Shown here: piece by piece, positions 51,484-59,818 of the stretch
How the letters are laid out: each line of letters begins with the position of its first letter
Position numbering within the stretch: position 1 is the first letter of the stretch
NCBI RefSeq assembly: GCF_002929335.1
Contig: NZ_PJIL01000001.1
Span: 248,001-312,000, forward strand
Direction of reading: 5' to 3'
From: Arthrobacter sp. Y81
GTDB taxonomy: Bacteria > Actinomycetota > Actinomycetes > Actinomycetales > Micrococcaceae
Length of the DNA stretch: 64,000 nucleotides
The notes under the pieces: model-generated
Database searches by the model: none
What the model saw: the letters and a program-made list of their open reading frames with translations, nothing else
Told to the model about the DNA's origin: nothing
Position numbers and translations under genes: made by a program

Positions 51484-52386
51484 ATGGCAGTACCGCCAAC
51501 CAAACCTAGGAATCCCTTGCGCACTTTTGTCTCAGCTGCCGCCGTCATCCTTGGACTGCTGCTGGCCGCCGTCGCCGTTCCCGCCATCTGGGTGGACCGG
51601 AACATTGTGCAGGAGGACGGCTTTGTCTCCCTCGCCGCTCCGCTGGGCAAGGACTCTGTCTTCCAACAAAGGCTGGCATCCGCCGCGGTTGGCAGCATCG
51701 ATCCGACCGGCCAGATTCCTGAACCGTTCGCGGAACTGGTGCAGCCGATCCTGGATTCAGCCGCCAAATCCCTGACAACGCTTCCCGGCTACCCCGCGGC
51801 GTGGGAGGAAACGCTGAGGAAGAGCCACCGCCTCAACTTCACGGCTTCCGGAACCGCCCCGTCGGAGGCCGAACCGTCCACGACCCTCACCCTGGATGTG
51901 GCACCCCTGGTGGGCCTGCTGACCCAGCAGATTTCGGACGCAACCAAAGTGCCGGTGGAGGCGCCGGAACAGACGCTGATCGACATTGGGCAGCCAAGCC
52001 AGCGGCAACTCGTGGACCAGGTGTCGGCCTACGCGCCCATGGGTTATGCGTTGGCCGCGGGATCGGCAATCGCCTTGCTGCTTGGCCTGATTGCCGCACG
52101 CCGGCGCTGGACCGTGCTGGTGGGGGCGGGGGCCGGAGCGCTGGTGCTGGCGGCGGTCTGGAAACTGGGCGCTGACGCAGTTGGCCTCGCGGTTGCCGGA
52201 ACAGCCAGCGGGAACGAGGTGGCGGACATCTTCAAAAGCGAATTCGTCGCCGCGTCCTCCGACCGGTTCGGGCAGTGGATCCTGGCAACGCTCATCGCCG
52301 GGGCCGTCCTCATCGTGGCCGGCGTCATTTTCCGCGTCATTTTCCGCGTTGTTGCCGGCGCAGGCCGTGCCCTGCGTTCCCGGTAG
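51484..52386 (+). CDS. Membrane protein of unknown function (1 + 3 helices)
   Basis: A ~300-aa protein: a basic N-terminus, one helix at ~15-33 (SAAAVILGLLLAAVAVPAIW), a ~140-aa extracytoplasmic domain rich in Ala/Pro/Thr, then three hydrophobic segments at ~180-202, 207-227 and 262-290. No family is recognised. The start is uncertain: ATG 51484 gives a short basic leader; TTG 51517 is possible; 51376 is unlikely. It ends with a TAG that is itself part of the ispH -10 box. Confidence 0.65.
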   Translation: MAVPPTKPRNPLRTFVSAAAVILGLLLAAVAVPAIWVDRNIVQEDGFVSLAAPLGKDSVFQQRLASAAVGSIDPTGQIPEPFAELVQPILDSAAKSLTTLPGYPAAWEETLRKSHRLNFTASGTAPSEAEPSTTLTLDVAPLVGLLTQQISDATKVPVEAPEQTLIDIGQPSQRQLVDQVSAYAPMGYALAAGSAIALLLGLIAARRRWTVLVGAGAGALVLAAVWKLGADAVGLAVAGTASGNEVADIFKSEFVAASSDRFGQWILATLIAGAVLIVAGVIFRVIFRVVAGAGRALRSR

Positions 52387-52389
52387 CAT
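52384..52389 (+). promoter_or_regulatory. -10 box TAGCAT of leaderless ispH
   Basis: TAGCAT, six bases, then ATG at 52396. Its first three bases are the stop codon of the upstream gene. Confidence 0.6.
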
Positions 52390-52395
52390 TGAACA

Positions 52396-53475
52396 ATGAC
52401 CACCTCAGCTGTCTCCATCCCCATGCCTTCCATTCCGCGGAGGCGCCGTTCGCCTGAGGACGTACTGGCAGCGGCTCCGGTGTCAGGCCCCAAAAAGGTC
52501 CTGCTCGCGGCTCCCCGCGGCTACTGCGCCGGAGTGGACCGTGCCGTTATTGCCGTTGAGAAGGCGCTGGAACACTACGGTCCGCCGGTCTACGTCCGCA
52601 AACAGATCGTCCACAACGTCCACGTGGTCAGCTCCCTCGAGGAAAAGGGTGCCATCTTCGTTGACGAGACCGACGAGGTCCCCGAAGGCGCCCTGGTGAT
52701 TTTTTCGGCCCACGGCGTGTCGCCCGCGGTAGTGCAGTCGGCCGAGGACCGTGGCCTTCGCACCATTGACGCCACATGCCCCCTGGTGACCAAGGTGCAC
52801 CGCGAAGCTGTCCGCTTTGCCAAGGACGACTTCGACATCCTCCTGATCGGCCACGACGGCCACGAGGAAGTTGAGGGGACGGCCGGTGAAGCCCCCGAGC
52901 ACATCCAGATCATCAACGGCCCGCACGAGGTAGATAAAGTGACGGTCCGGGACCCGGAAAAGGTCATCTGGCTTTCGCAGACCACGCTGAGCGTGGATGA
53001 AACGATGGAAACGGTCCGGCTGCTGAAAGAGCGTTTCCCGACGCTGCAGGATCCGCCCAGCGACGACATCTGCTACGCCACCACCAACCGGCAGGTGGCC
53101 ATCAAGAAGATTTCCCCGCAGGCCGACCTGGTCATCGTGGTGGGCTCCGCCAACTCCTCCAACTCCGTCCGCCTTGTGGAGGTTGCCCTGGAATACGGCG
53201 CAAAAGCCTCCTACCGCGTTGACTTCGCCAACGAAGTGGACGAGGCCTGGTTCGAAGGTGTCGCCACTGTTGGGGTTACCTCTGGTGCATCCGTTCCGGA
53301 AGTGCTGGTCAAGGACGTGCTTCGGCTCCTCGCGGACTACGGCTACGGCGCCGTGGAGGAAGTGGTCACGGCAGAGGAAGACCTGCTCTTCTCCCTGCCC
53401 AAGGAGCTCCGGGCGACGCTGAAGAAATCCGGAGACGTGACCCGCGCCCTGGGCGGAAACAAGGCGCGGGCCTGA
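52396..53475 (+). CDS. ispH: 4-hydroxy-3-methylbut-2-enyl diphosphate reductase
   Basis: Last step of the MEP isoprenoid pathway; a [4Fe-4S] enzyme making IPP and DMAPP. The three cluster cysteines are Cys44 ([11 protein letters not shown]), Cys128 ([11 protein letters not shown]) and Cys226 ([11 protein letters not shown]); the [15 protein letters not shown] and [15 protein letters not shown] motifs are intact. The ~33-residue N-terminal extension is typical of actinobacterial enzymes. Leaderless-type ATG. Confidence 0.98.
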   Translation: MTTSAVSIPMPSIPRRRRSPEDVLAAAPVSGPKKVLLAAPRGYCAGVDRAVIAVEKALEHYGPPVYVRKQIVHNVHVVSSLEEKGAIFVDETDEVPEGALVIFSAHGVSPAVVQSAEDRGLRTIDATCPLVTKVHREAVRFAKDDFDILLIGHDGHEEVEGTAGEAPEHIQIINGPHEVDKVTVRDPEKVIWLSQTTLSVDETMETVRLLKERFPTLQDPPSDDICYATTNRQVAIKKISPQADLVIVVGSANSSNSVRLVEVALEYGAKASYRVDFANEVDEAWFEGVATVGVTSGASVPEVLVKDVLRLLADYGYGAVEEVVTAEEDLLFSLPKELRATLKKSGDVTRALGGNKARA

Positions 53476-53503
53476 CCCCTCCGGGATTCTGTCCTTGGCG
53501 CGA

Positions 53504-54715
53504 CTAAGCGGCTGATTCCTCCGACTGGAGTTCGGGGGCGGCCACTGAGCGCGGGGTCACTTCGATGGCGGGCGGCGTGGTCAGCCCCTCGGCTTCAAGG
53601 GCGTTGAGCTTTCGGGCCGTGGGCAGGACGCGTGCTTCGAGCGTCCCGACCATCGAGTTGTAGCGGTCAACGGAAGTCTTGAGGGAAGACCCCAGCTTGG
53701 TCACGTTGTCGCCGAGTGTTCCCATGCGCTCGTAGAGCTGCCGGGCCAGCTCAAACAGCTCCCGGGCACTGTCCGTCAGCACGTCCTGGCGCCAGGTGAA
53801 CGCCACCGACTTCAGTACGGCCAGCAGGGTGCCGGGGGAAGCGAGCACCACGTTCTTGTTCAGGGCATAGTCCAGGAGACCGGGATCAGCTGCCAGGGCG
53901 GCGGCCAGGATGGATTCCGCAGGCAGGAAGCAGATCACGAGCTCGGGTGAATTGCCCGGGATATCCCAGTACTTCTTGTTGCTCAGGGCGTCCACATGGG
54001 ATTTCAATGCCTTTGCGTGTGCTGCCAGCAGCGCACTTTGTCCGTTGAGCGAGTGCCCGTGCTGTTGCTGTCCCGAGGACGGCCCCAGGTCCTGGGCTTC
54101 AAGGTAGGACGCCAGCGGCACCTTGGCGTCGACCACAAGCTGCTTCTCGCCCGGGAGCTGGACCACGAGGTCGGGCCGCAGGGCGTTGCCCGCCGCGGCG
54201 CTGTGGTGCTGCTCATGGAAATCCACGTGGCGGAGCATGCCGGCTGCTTCCACCACACGCCGCAGCTGGACTTCACCCCACTGGCCGCGGGCGCTGTTGG
54301 ACCGCAGGGCGGACTCGAGGGCATGGGTTGAGCGAAGGAGCTGTTCGTCGGAGAGCCGGGCTTCCTGCAGTTGCTGTGCGAGCTGCCCGTACTGCTCCAG
54401 CCGGTCACGTTCCAGCAGGGACACCTGCTGCTGGACCGCCGTAAGCTTCTCCGCCACGGGAGCCAGGGCCCGGAGGACGCTGCCGTCCTGGTTGCGTGAC
54501 TCGCCCAGCTCCCTGTTCTGTGCCGACAAAAGGCGCCGCTCGGCGTCGGCTGCCGCGAACTGGGCGCTGACCTCCGAAAGACGGGCCGAGACGCCGTCGA
54601 AATCCTGCTCCAGGGCAACGTTCCGCCGCCGGAACACGAGGTAGGTGAAGGCGGCGCCGATCAAGGCTCCGAGAATCAGCATCAGTAGGGCAAGTATCAG
54701 TGCAAAAGCGTCCAT
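53504..54715 (-). CDS. rmuC: DNA recombination protein RmuC
   Basis: A 403-aa protein: N-terminal membrane helix (~4-26), a coiled-coil region (~35-145: RLSEVSAQFAAADAERRLLSAQNREL and LLERDRLEQYGQLAQQLQEA), then the RmuC nuclease-like core (RGQWGEVQLRRVVEAAGM; LRPDLVVQLPGEKQLVVDAKVPL; FLPAESILAAAL). RmuC limits inversion at short repeats. ATG 54715 gives the helix at the right place and is six bases from CAAAGT on the minus strand. Divergent from ychF. Confidence 0.94.
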   Translation of the reverse strand: MDAFALILALLMLILGALIGAAFTYLVFRRRNVALEQDFDGVSARLSEVSAQFAAADAERRLLSAQNRELGESRNQDGSVLRALAPVAEKLTAVQQQVSLLERDRLEQYGQLAQQLQEARLSDEQLLRSTHALESALRSNSARGQWGEVQLRRVVEAAGMLRHVDFHEQHHSAAAGNALRPDLVVQLPGEKQLVVDAKVPLASYLEAQDLGPSSGQQQHGHSLNGQSALLAAHAKALKSHVDALSNKKYWDIPGNSPELVICFLPAESILAAALAADPGLLDYALNKNVVLASPGTLLAVLKSVAFTWRQDVLTDSARELFELARQLYERMGTLGDNVTKLGSSLKTSVDRYNSMVGTLEARVLPTARKLNALEAEGLTTPPAIEVTPRSVAAPELQSEESAA

Positions 54716-54886
54716 GGGTTCACTTTGGCACGGGCCTCTGACATTTTTAGCGCAGACCCACGCGCCGCCGCACAGCCGGCACACTGGCGACCAGCACTGC
54801 CCGCACGCTGCCGACCTGCGCCGCCGCCGGCGAACAGCTGCGATGAAAAGGAACGGGCTGCCGCAGGGTTCCGGACCGATTACCGG

Positions 54887-54892
54887 TAGAAT
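54887..54892 (+). promoter_or_regulatory. -10 box TAGAAT of ychF
   Basis: TAGAAT, eight bases, then GTG at 54901. The ATG at 54895 is only two bases from the box and cannot be a leaderless start. Confidence 0.55.
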
Positions 54893-54900
54893 CAATGCTC

Positions 54901-55986
54901 GTGGCTCTTACTATTGGCATCGTCGGACTGCCCAACGTCGGCAAATCAACCCTTTTCAACGCACTGACCCGCAATCAGGTGCTGGCCGCGAACTATCCGT
55001 TCGCCACCATCGAGCCGAATGTCGGCGTCGTGAACCTTCCGGATCCCCGCCTGGCGAAGCTGGCGGCCATCTTTGGATCCCAGCGGCTGCTGCCCGCCCC
55101 GGTGTCCTTCGTGGACATCGCCGGGATCGTGAAAGGTGCGTCGGAGGGCGAAGGCCTGGGCAACAAGTTCCTCGCCAACATCCGCGAGGCCGAGGCCATC
55201 GCCCAGGTTGTCCGTGTGTTCGACGACCCCGACGTGATTCACGTCGACGGCAAGGTGGATCCCAGCTCGGATATGGAGACCATCAACACTGAGCTGATCC
55301 TGGCCGACCTTCAGACCATCGAAAATGCGATTCCCCGGATCGAAAAAGAAGTCAAGATCAAGAAGCGGGAAGCTGCCGAGCTGGCTGCCATCAAGGCGGC
55401 CCAGGCTGTGCTGGAGCGTGGCGACACCATTTTCGCCTCGGTCAAGAGCGACAAACTGGAGATGGAGCACCTCAAGGAGCTCAGCCTCCTGACCGCCAAG
55501 CCCTTCATCTACGTCTTCAACGCGGACGAAGGCATTCTGGGCAGTCCGGAGAAGCAGGACGAACTGCGGGCCATGGTTGCCCCGGCGGACGCCATCTTCC
55601 TCGACGCCAAGCTCGAGTCCGACCTCGTCGAGCTGGATGAGGAAGAGGCCCGCGAAATGCTGGAGATGAACGGCCAGGACGAATCCGGCCTCGACCAGCT
55701 TGCCCGCGTCGGCTTCCACACCCTGGGACTGCAGACCTACCTGACGGCAGGGCCCAAGGAAACGCGTGCCTGGACCATCCACCAGGGCGACACCGCACCG
55801 CAGGCCGCCGGCGTGATCCACTCCGACTTCCAGCGCGGCTTCATCAAGGCCGAAGTTGTCTCCTTCGACGACCTCATCGAGGCCGGCTCCATGGCCGAGG
55901 CGAAGGCCCGCGGGAAGGTCCGCATCGAAGGCAAGGAATACGTCATGTCCGACGGCGACGTCGTGGAGTTCCGCTTCAACGTGTAG
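54901..55986 (+). CDS. ychF: Redox-regulated ATPase YchF (OLA1 family)
   Basis: A 361-aa Obg-family NTPase that binds ribosomes and prefers ATP. G1 is GLPNVGKSTLF, G3 DIAGIVKGASEGEGLG, and the G4 site reads NADE instead of NKxD, as in ATP-specific YchF. A helical coil (~120-200) and the TGS-like C-terminal domain (RAWTIHQGDTAPQAAGVIHSD, YVMSDGDVVEFRFNV) are complete. The GTG at 54901 gives the universal MALTIGIVGLPN start. Followed by a strong terminator. Confidence 0.97.
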   Translation: MALTIGIVGLPNVGKSTLFNALTRNQVLAANYPFATIEPNVGVVNLPDPRLAKLAAIFGSQRLLPAPVSFVDIAGIVKGASEGEGLGNKFLANIREAEAIAQVVRVFDDPDVIHVDGKVDPSSDMETINTELILADLQTIENAIPRIEKEVKIKKREAAELAAIKAAQAVLERGDTIFASVKSDKLEMEHLKELSLLTAKPFIYVFNADEGILGSPEKQDELRAMVAPADAIFLDAKLESDLVELDEEEAREMLEMNGQDESGLDQLARVGFHTLGLQTYLTAGPKETRAWTIHQGDTAPQAAGVIHSDFQRGFIKAEVVSFDDLIEAGSMAEAKARGKVRIEGKEYVMSDGDVVEFRFNV

Positions 55987-56034
55987 CAGGCAGCGCCGTA
56001 AAGGCACAGCCATAGTCAGTGATTGAGCATTAAC

Positions 56035-56072
56035 AGCAAAAGCCCCGATTCCCTTGGATCGGGGCTTTTGCT
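56035..56072 (+). terminator. Bidirectional-looking terminator after ychF
   Basis: A perfect 15-bp stem (AGCAAAAGCCCCGAT / ATCGGGGCTTTTGCT) with an 8-base loop; the arms carry A4 and T4, so it could act in both directions. Confidence 0.9.
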
Positions 56073-56140
56073 GTGATTGGCCCCGTTCCCGTCCGGCCTT
56101 TTGCGCATCAAGGTTCTCCAACGATTTAAAGTGGCACAGC

Positions 56141-56184
56141 TTGCCCATTGTTGCAGCTCGGTAACAACCTTTACCCATGGGCAA
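56141..56184. promoter_or_regulatory. Spaced dyad before first peptide-binding protein
   Basis: TTGCCCAT (56141-56148) and ATGGGCAA (56177-56184) are perfect inverted arms, with inner TTGTT/AACAA. It lies just upstream of the -10 candidate at 56215 and could be an operator. The rest of 55987-56322 holds no gene. Confidence 0.4.
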
Positions 56185-56214
56185 CTTTGGTCCCACGGGC
56201 GCACCTTTCGGGTT

Positions 56215-56220
56215 TAGGCT
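56215..56220 (+). promoter_or_regulatory. -10 candidate TAGGCT of peptide ABC operon
   Basis: TAGGCTACT also occurs before the second binding-protein gene (63616). It is 103 bases before the start codon, so these transcripts have a leader with a ribosome-binding site. Confidence 0.5.
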
Positions 56221-56322
56221 ACTGCTCATGTGAGGCCAGCCACATTCTCACTGGGGGAATGGGCGGTCTGGCCGACGCCTACAGCGGCGGTCTTTTCAAA
56301 CCACAGAAACATAGGAGGCGGA

Positions 56323-58101
56323 ATGCGCTTCGGTCGTATTTCCAAAGCGGTAGGCGTCGCGGCAGCTGCCGCGCTTGCTCTCAGCGCCTGCGCCGGCAAC
56401 AGCGGCGGGACAACCCCGTCCAGCGCTACTGCCGGCAAACAGGGTGGCTCAGCCACGGTGGTCGAGGTGAACGCTTTCAACACGTTCAACCCGAACACTG
56501 CCGACGGCAACACTGACATCAACTCGAAGATCAGCTATGCCACCCACTCGGGTTTCTACTACATCGACAATCAGCTGAACGTTGTCCGCAACGAGAAGTT
56601 CGGCAAGATGGAAAAGACTTCCGATGACCCGCTGACGGTCAAGTACACCGTCAACGAGGGCGTGAAGTGGTCCGACGGAACCCCGGTCACGGCAGCCGAC
56701 CTCCTGCTGCAGTGGGCAGCGTTCTCCGGCTACTACGACGACGCCGACTCAGAGGCGAAGACGGGCACGCAGTACTTCTCCTACGCCGGTGACCCCACCG
56801 GCCTCAAGCTCACCGATTTCCCTGAACTCGGCGACGACAACCGCACGATGACCATCAAGTACGCCAAGCCGTTTGCTGACTGGGAAACCGTCCTGGGCGG
56901 TCCGGGCATTGACATCGCGGCCCACGTGATGGCCAAGAAGGCAGGCCTCACTGACGCCAAGGCACTGGTGGACTACCTCAAGGAAAAGCCCAAGGGCGAC
57001 GCCAAAGCCCCCAAGCCGGCCGATGAGAAGCTGAAGGCCATGGCTGACTTCTGGAACACCGGGTTCGACACCAAGACCCTGCCGTCGGACCCCAGCCTCT
57101 ACCTCTCCAACGGCCCGTACATTGTCAAGAGCGTCACGCAGGACCAATCGCTGACCATGGTCCGTAACAAGGATTACAACTGGGGCCCGGAGGCGAGCCT
57201 GGACGAAATCACGGTCCGCTACATCGGCTCCGCTCCGGCGCAGGTGCAGGCACTGAAGAACGGCGAAGCGGACATCATTGCTCCGCAGGCTTCCGCCGAC
57301 ACCATCGAGCAGCTCAAGGCACTCGAAAGCCAGGGCGTGACCGTGGAACAGGGCAACCAGCTCTCCTACGACCACATCGACCTGAACTACTCCGGTCCGC
57401 TGGCCGAAAAGAGCGTCCGCGAGGCGTTCATGAAGACCGTCCCCCGCAAGGACATCGTCGACAAGATCGTGAAGAAGCTCGATCCGGAAGCCAAGCCGCT
57501 CGACTCCCAGCTGTTCGTTCCGGCCCAGGCTGCTTACGAGGAGTCTGCAAAGAACAACGGCTCTTCGGCCTACCAGGACGTGGACATTGACGGCGCCAAG
57601 GCTCTTCTCGCCGGCAAGACCCCTGAGATCCGCATCATGTACAACAAGGACAACCCCAACCGTGTTGATGCCTTCTCCCTGATCCGCGAGTCGGCCACCA
57701 AGGCCGGGTTCAAGATCGTTGACGGCGGTCTCGGTGCTTCTGACTGGGGCAAGGCCCTGGGCGACGGCAGCTACGACGCCACGATCTTCGGCTGGATCAA
57801 CCCGGGTGTCGGCGTTTCCGGCGTCCCGCAGATCTTCCGCAGCGGCAACGGTTCCAACTTCAACCTGTTCAGCGATCCTGAAGCCGACAAGCTGATGGAC
57901 GAGCTGATCGTCACCACCGACCGCAGCAAGCAAGATGAGCTGATTACGCAGATCGACAAGAAGATCTGGGACTCCGCTTATGGTCTTCCGCTCTTCCAGT
58001 CCGTGGGCGTGGACGCGTACAGCGACCGCATCACCGGTGTGAAGTTCATGCCGAACCAGACGGGTGTCTGGTGGAACTTCTGGGAGTGGGCTGAGAAGTA
58101 A
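56323..58101 (+). CDS. Peptide ABC transporter substrate-binding lipoprotein
   Basis: A 592-aa SBP_bac_5 (DppA/OppA-like) lipoprotein; lipobox LSAC at residue ~24. The family hallmarks YTVNEGVKWSDGTPVTAADLLLQW (residues ~105-130) and the later NGPYIVKSV and VNDRVPRKDIVDKI-type strands are present. It should capture oligopeptides or similar ligands outside the membrane. ATG 56323 follows ATAGGAGGCGG. The start region is nearly the same as that of the second binding-protein gene at 63722. A long hairpin separates it from the permeases. Confidence 0.93.
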   Translation: MRFGRISKAVGVAAAAALALSACAGNSGGTTPSSATAGKQGGSATVVEVNAFNTFNPNTADGNTDINSKISYATHSGFYYIDNQLNVVRNEKFGKMEKTSDDPLTVKYTVNEGVKWSDGTPVTAADLLLQWAAFSGYYDDADSEAKTGTQYFSYAGDPTGLKLTDFPELGDDNRTMTIKYAKPFADWETVLGGPGIDIAAHVMAKKAGLTDAKALVDYLKEKPKGDAKAPKPADEKLKAMADFWNTGFDTKTLPSDPSLYLSNGPYIVKSVTQDQSLTMVRNKDYNWGPEASLDEITVRYIGSAPAQVQALKNGEADIIAPQASADTIEQLKALESQGVTVEQGNQLSYDHIDLNYSGPLAEKSVREAFMKTVPRKDIVDKIVKKLDPEAKPLDSQLFVPAQAAYEESAKNNGSSAYQDVDIDGAKALLAGKTPEIRIMYNKDNPNRVDAFSLIRESATKAGFKIVDGGLGASDWGKALGDGSYDATIFGWINPGVGVSGVPQIFRSGNGSNFNLFSDPEADKLMDELIVTTDRSKQDELITQIDKKIWDSAYGLPLFQSVGVDAYSDRITGVKFMPNQTGVWWNFWEWAEK

Positions 58102-58130
58102 AGCCCCCGCTCAGCGAGCTAACAGCAGGT

Positions 58131-58167
58131 GAAGGCGCCGGGACAGCAGTAGCGTCCCGGCGCCTTC
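58131..58167 (+). terminator. Long hairpin between binding-protein and permease genes
   Basis: A perfect 14-bp stem (GAAGGCGCCGGGAC / GTCCCGGCGCCTTC) with a 9-base loop and no T-tract. This could stabilise the upstream message and dampen permease expression. Confidence 0.7.
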
Positions 58168-58276
58168 GCTGGCACCACCGGCATTCGCCGGCTTTCCGCC
58201 CACCTCACTCGGCAAGCCGGACTGACTCTGCGATGGGCCCGGTCAGATCCCGGCCCGGATATCGAGGCTTACCACC

Positions 58277-59818
58277 ATGGTGACGTACATCGTCCGGCGG
58301 CTTATTACTGCCGCACTCATACTTCTCGGGGCATCATTCCTCGTGTACCTCCTGACAGCGTCGTCCGGAGATCCACTGGAGGAATTCCGTGCCAGCAGTG
58401 CCGCCAACAAACAACAGCTCATGGACTCGCGCAGCCAGCTCCTTGACCTGGACACGCCGGCCCCCCTCCGGTACTTCAAATGGCTTGGCGGAGCGGCCAA
58501 ATGCCTGGTTCCCTTCGGCGGCTCGTGCGACCTCGGCAAGAACATCGCGGGGCAGCCAATAACGGAGGCCCTCGGCTTCGCGCTGGTCCAGACCCTGACG
58601 CTCGTCACCGGCGCCACCGTCCTGGCAATCCTGATCGGTATTGCCCTTGGCATCATCACGGCCCTTCGGCAGTACAGCGCCCTCGACTATGGCGTGACGT
58701 TCATGGCGTTCCTGTTCTTCTCGCTCCCCATCTTCTGGGTTGCCGTGCTGCTGAAGGAATACGGTGCCATCGGCTTCAACGATTTCCTCCGCAATCCCGA
58801 AATACCGCTGCCGGCGGCCCTGGGGATAGGTGCCATAGCGGGCGTGATCGTTGCGGTTGCCGTCGGTGGAGCGGCCCGCCGCCGGCTCGTTTCAGGCGGC
58901 ATCGTTTTCCTCGCTGCCAGCCTTATCCTGATCTACTTCTCCGTTGTGCAGTGGTTCCGGAACCCCGGACTAGGCCCGGTGGTCATTGCGATTGCAGGGG
59001 TGGGCCTCGCCTTCGCCGTGACAGTCCTCGTGGCCGGGCTCAAGAACAGGCGTGCCCTGCAGTCCGCGTTGATCGTGGTGGCACTTGGAGTGGTTGCCTA
59101 CTTCGCGGTCCAGCCGCTCCTGAACGAGGCGACGGCGCTCATGATAGTCCTGCTGGGCATCGCGACAATCGGTGTGGGCGTGGCAACGGGCTACCTCATG
59201 GGCGGCTACGATCGCGGCCAGTCGATGCGCGCCGCCGGGATAACAGCCTTCCTCGTGGGCGGACTCATCCTGATGGACCGCTTTATGCAGGCCTGGCCCA
59301 CCTACTTCAACAACAGCAGGGTCAGGGGGAGGCCGATCGCCACGATCGGTGCCGGCACCCCGAACATCCAGGGCGACTTCTGGGTCCTGAGCCTGGACAC
59401 CTTCACGCACCTGATTCTTCCGACCATGGCCCTCATCCTTGTTTCGTTGGCAAGCTACACGCGGTTCACCAGGTCGTCCATGCTGGAAATCATGAACATG
59501 GACTACATCAGGACAGCCCGCGCCAAGGGACTCTCCGAGCGGTCCGTGGTGATGGGCCACGCGTTCCGCAACGCGCTGATTCCCATCGCCACCATCGTGG
59601 CCTTCGATATCGGGGCGCTCATCGGCGGTGCCGTCATTACGGAGACGGTGTTCTCGGTGCGGGGAATGGGGTTCCTCTTCCTGGACGGCATCATGCACAC
59701 TGACCCGAACCCCGTGATGGGCGTCTTCGTCTGTGTGGCAGTGACCGCGATGGTGTTCAACCTGATAGCAGACCTTGCGTACTCCGCACTCGATCCCCGC
59801 GTAAGGATTAAGGCATGA
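58277..59818 (+). CDS. Peptide ABC permease with extra membrane insert (DppB-like)
   Basis: A 513-aa permease, where DppB/OppB proteins are usually about 310-340 aa. The N-terminal third (MVTYIVRRLITAALILLGASFLVY; LGIALGIITALRQY) and the C-terminal third (THLILPTMALILVSLASYTRFTRSSMLEIMNMDYIRTARAKGLSERSV-type region with the EAA loop) are normal. Between them (~165-360) an insert carries about five extra hydrophobic helices, for example AALGIGAIAGVIVAVAVGG and ATIGVGVATGYLMGG. ATG 58277; the next gene overlaps it by ATGA. Confidence 0.9.
   Translation: MVTYIVRRLITAALILLGASFLVYLLTASSGDPLEEFRASSAANKQQLMDSRSQLLDLDTPAPLRYFKWLGGAAKCLVPFGGSCDLGKNIAGQPITEALGFALVQTLTLVTGATVLAILIGIALGIITALRQYSALDYGVTFMAFLFFSLPIFWVAVLLKEYGAIGFNDFLRNPEIPLPAALGIGAIAGVIVAVAVGGAARRRLVSGGIVFLAASLILIYFSVVQWFRNPGLGPVVIAIAGVGLAFAVTVLVAGLKNRRALQSALIVVALGVVAYFAVQPLLNEATALMIVLLGIATIGVGVATGYLMGGYDRGQSMRAAGITAFLVGGLILMDRFMQAWPTYFNNSRVRGRPIATIGAGTPNIQGDFWVLSLDTFTHLILPTMALILVSLASYTRFTRSSMLEIMNMDYIRTARAKGLSERSVVMGHAFRNALIPIATIVAFDIGALIGGAVITETVFSVRGMGFLFLDGIMHTDPNPVMGVFVCVAVTAMVFNLIADLAYSALDPRVRIKA

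Noticed and set aside
54895..54897. ATG as ychF start
   Set aside because: Only two bases after the -10 box TAGAAT; GTG 54901 gives the universal YchF N-terminus.
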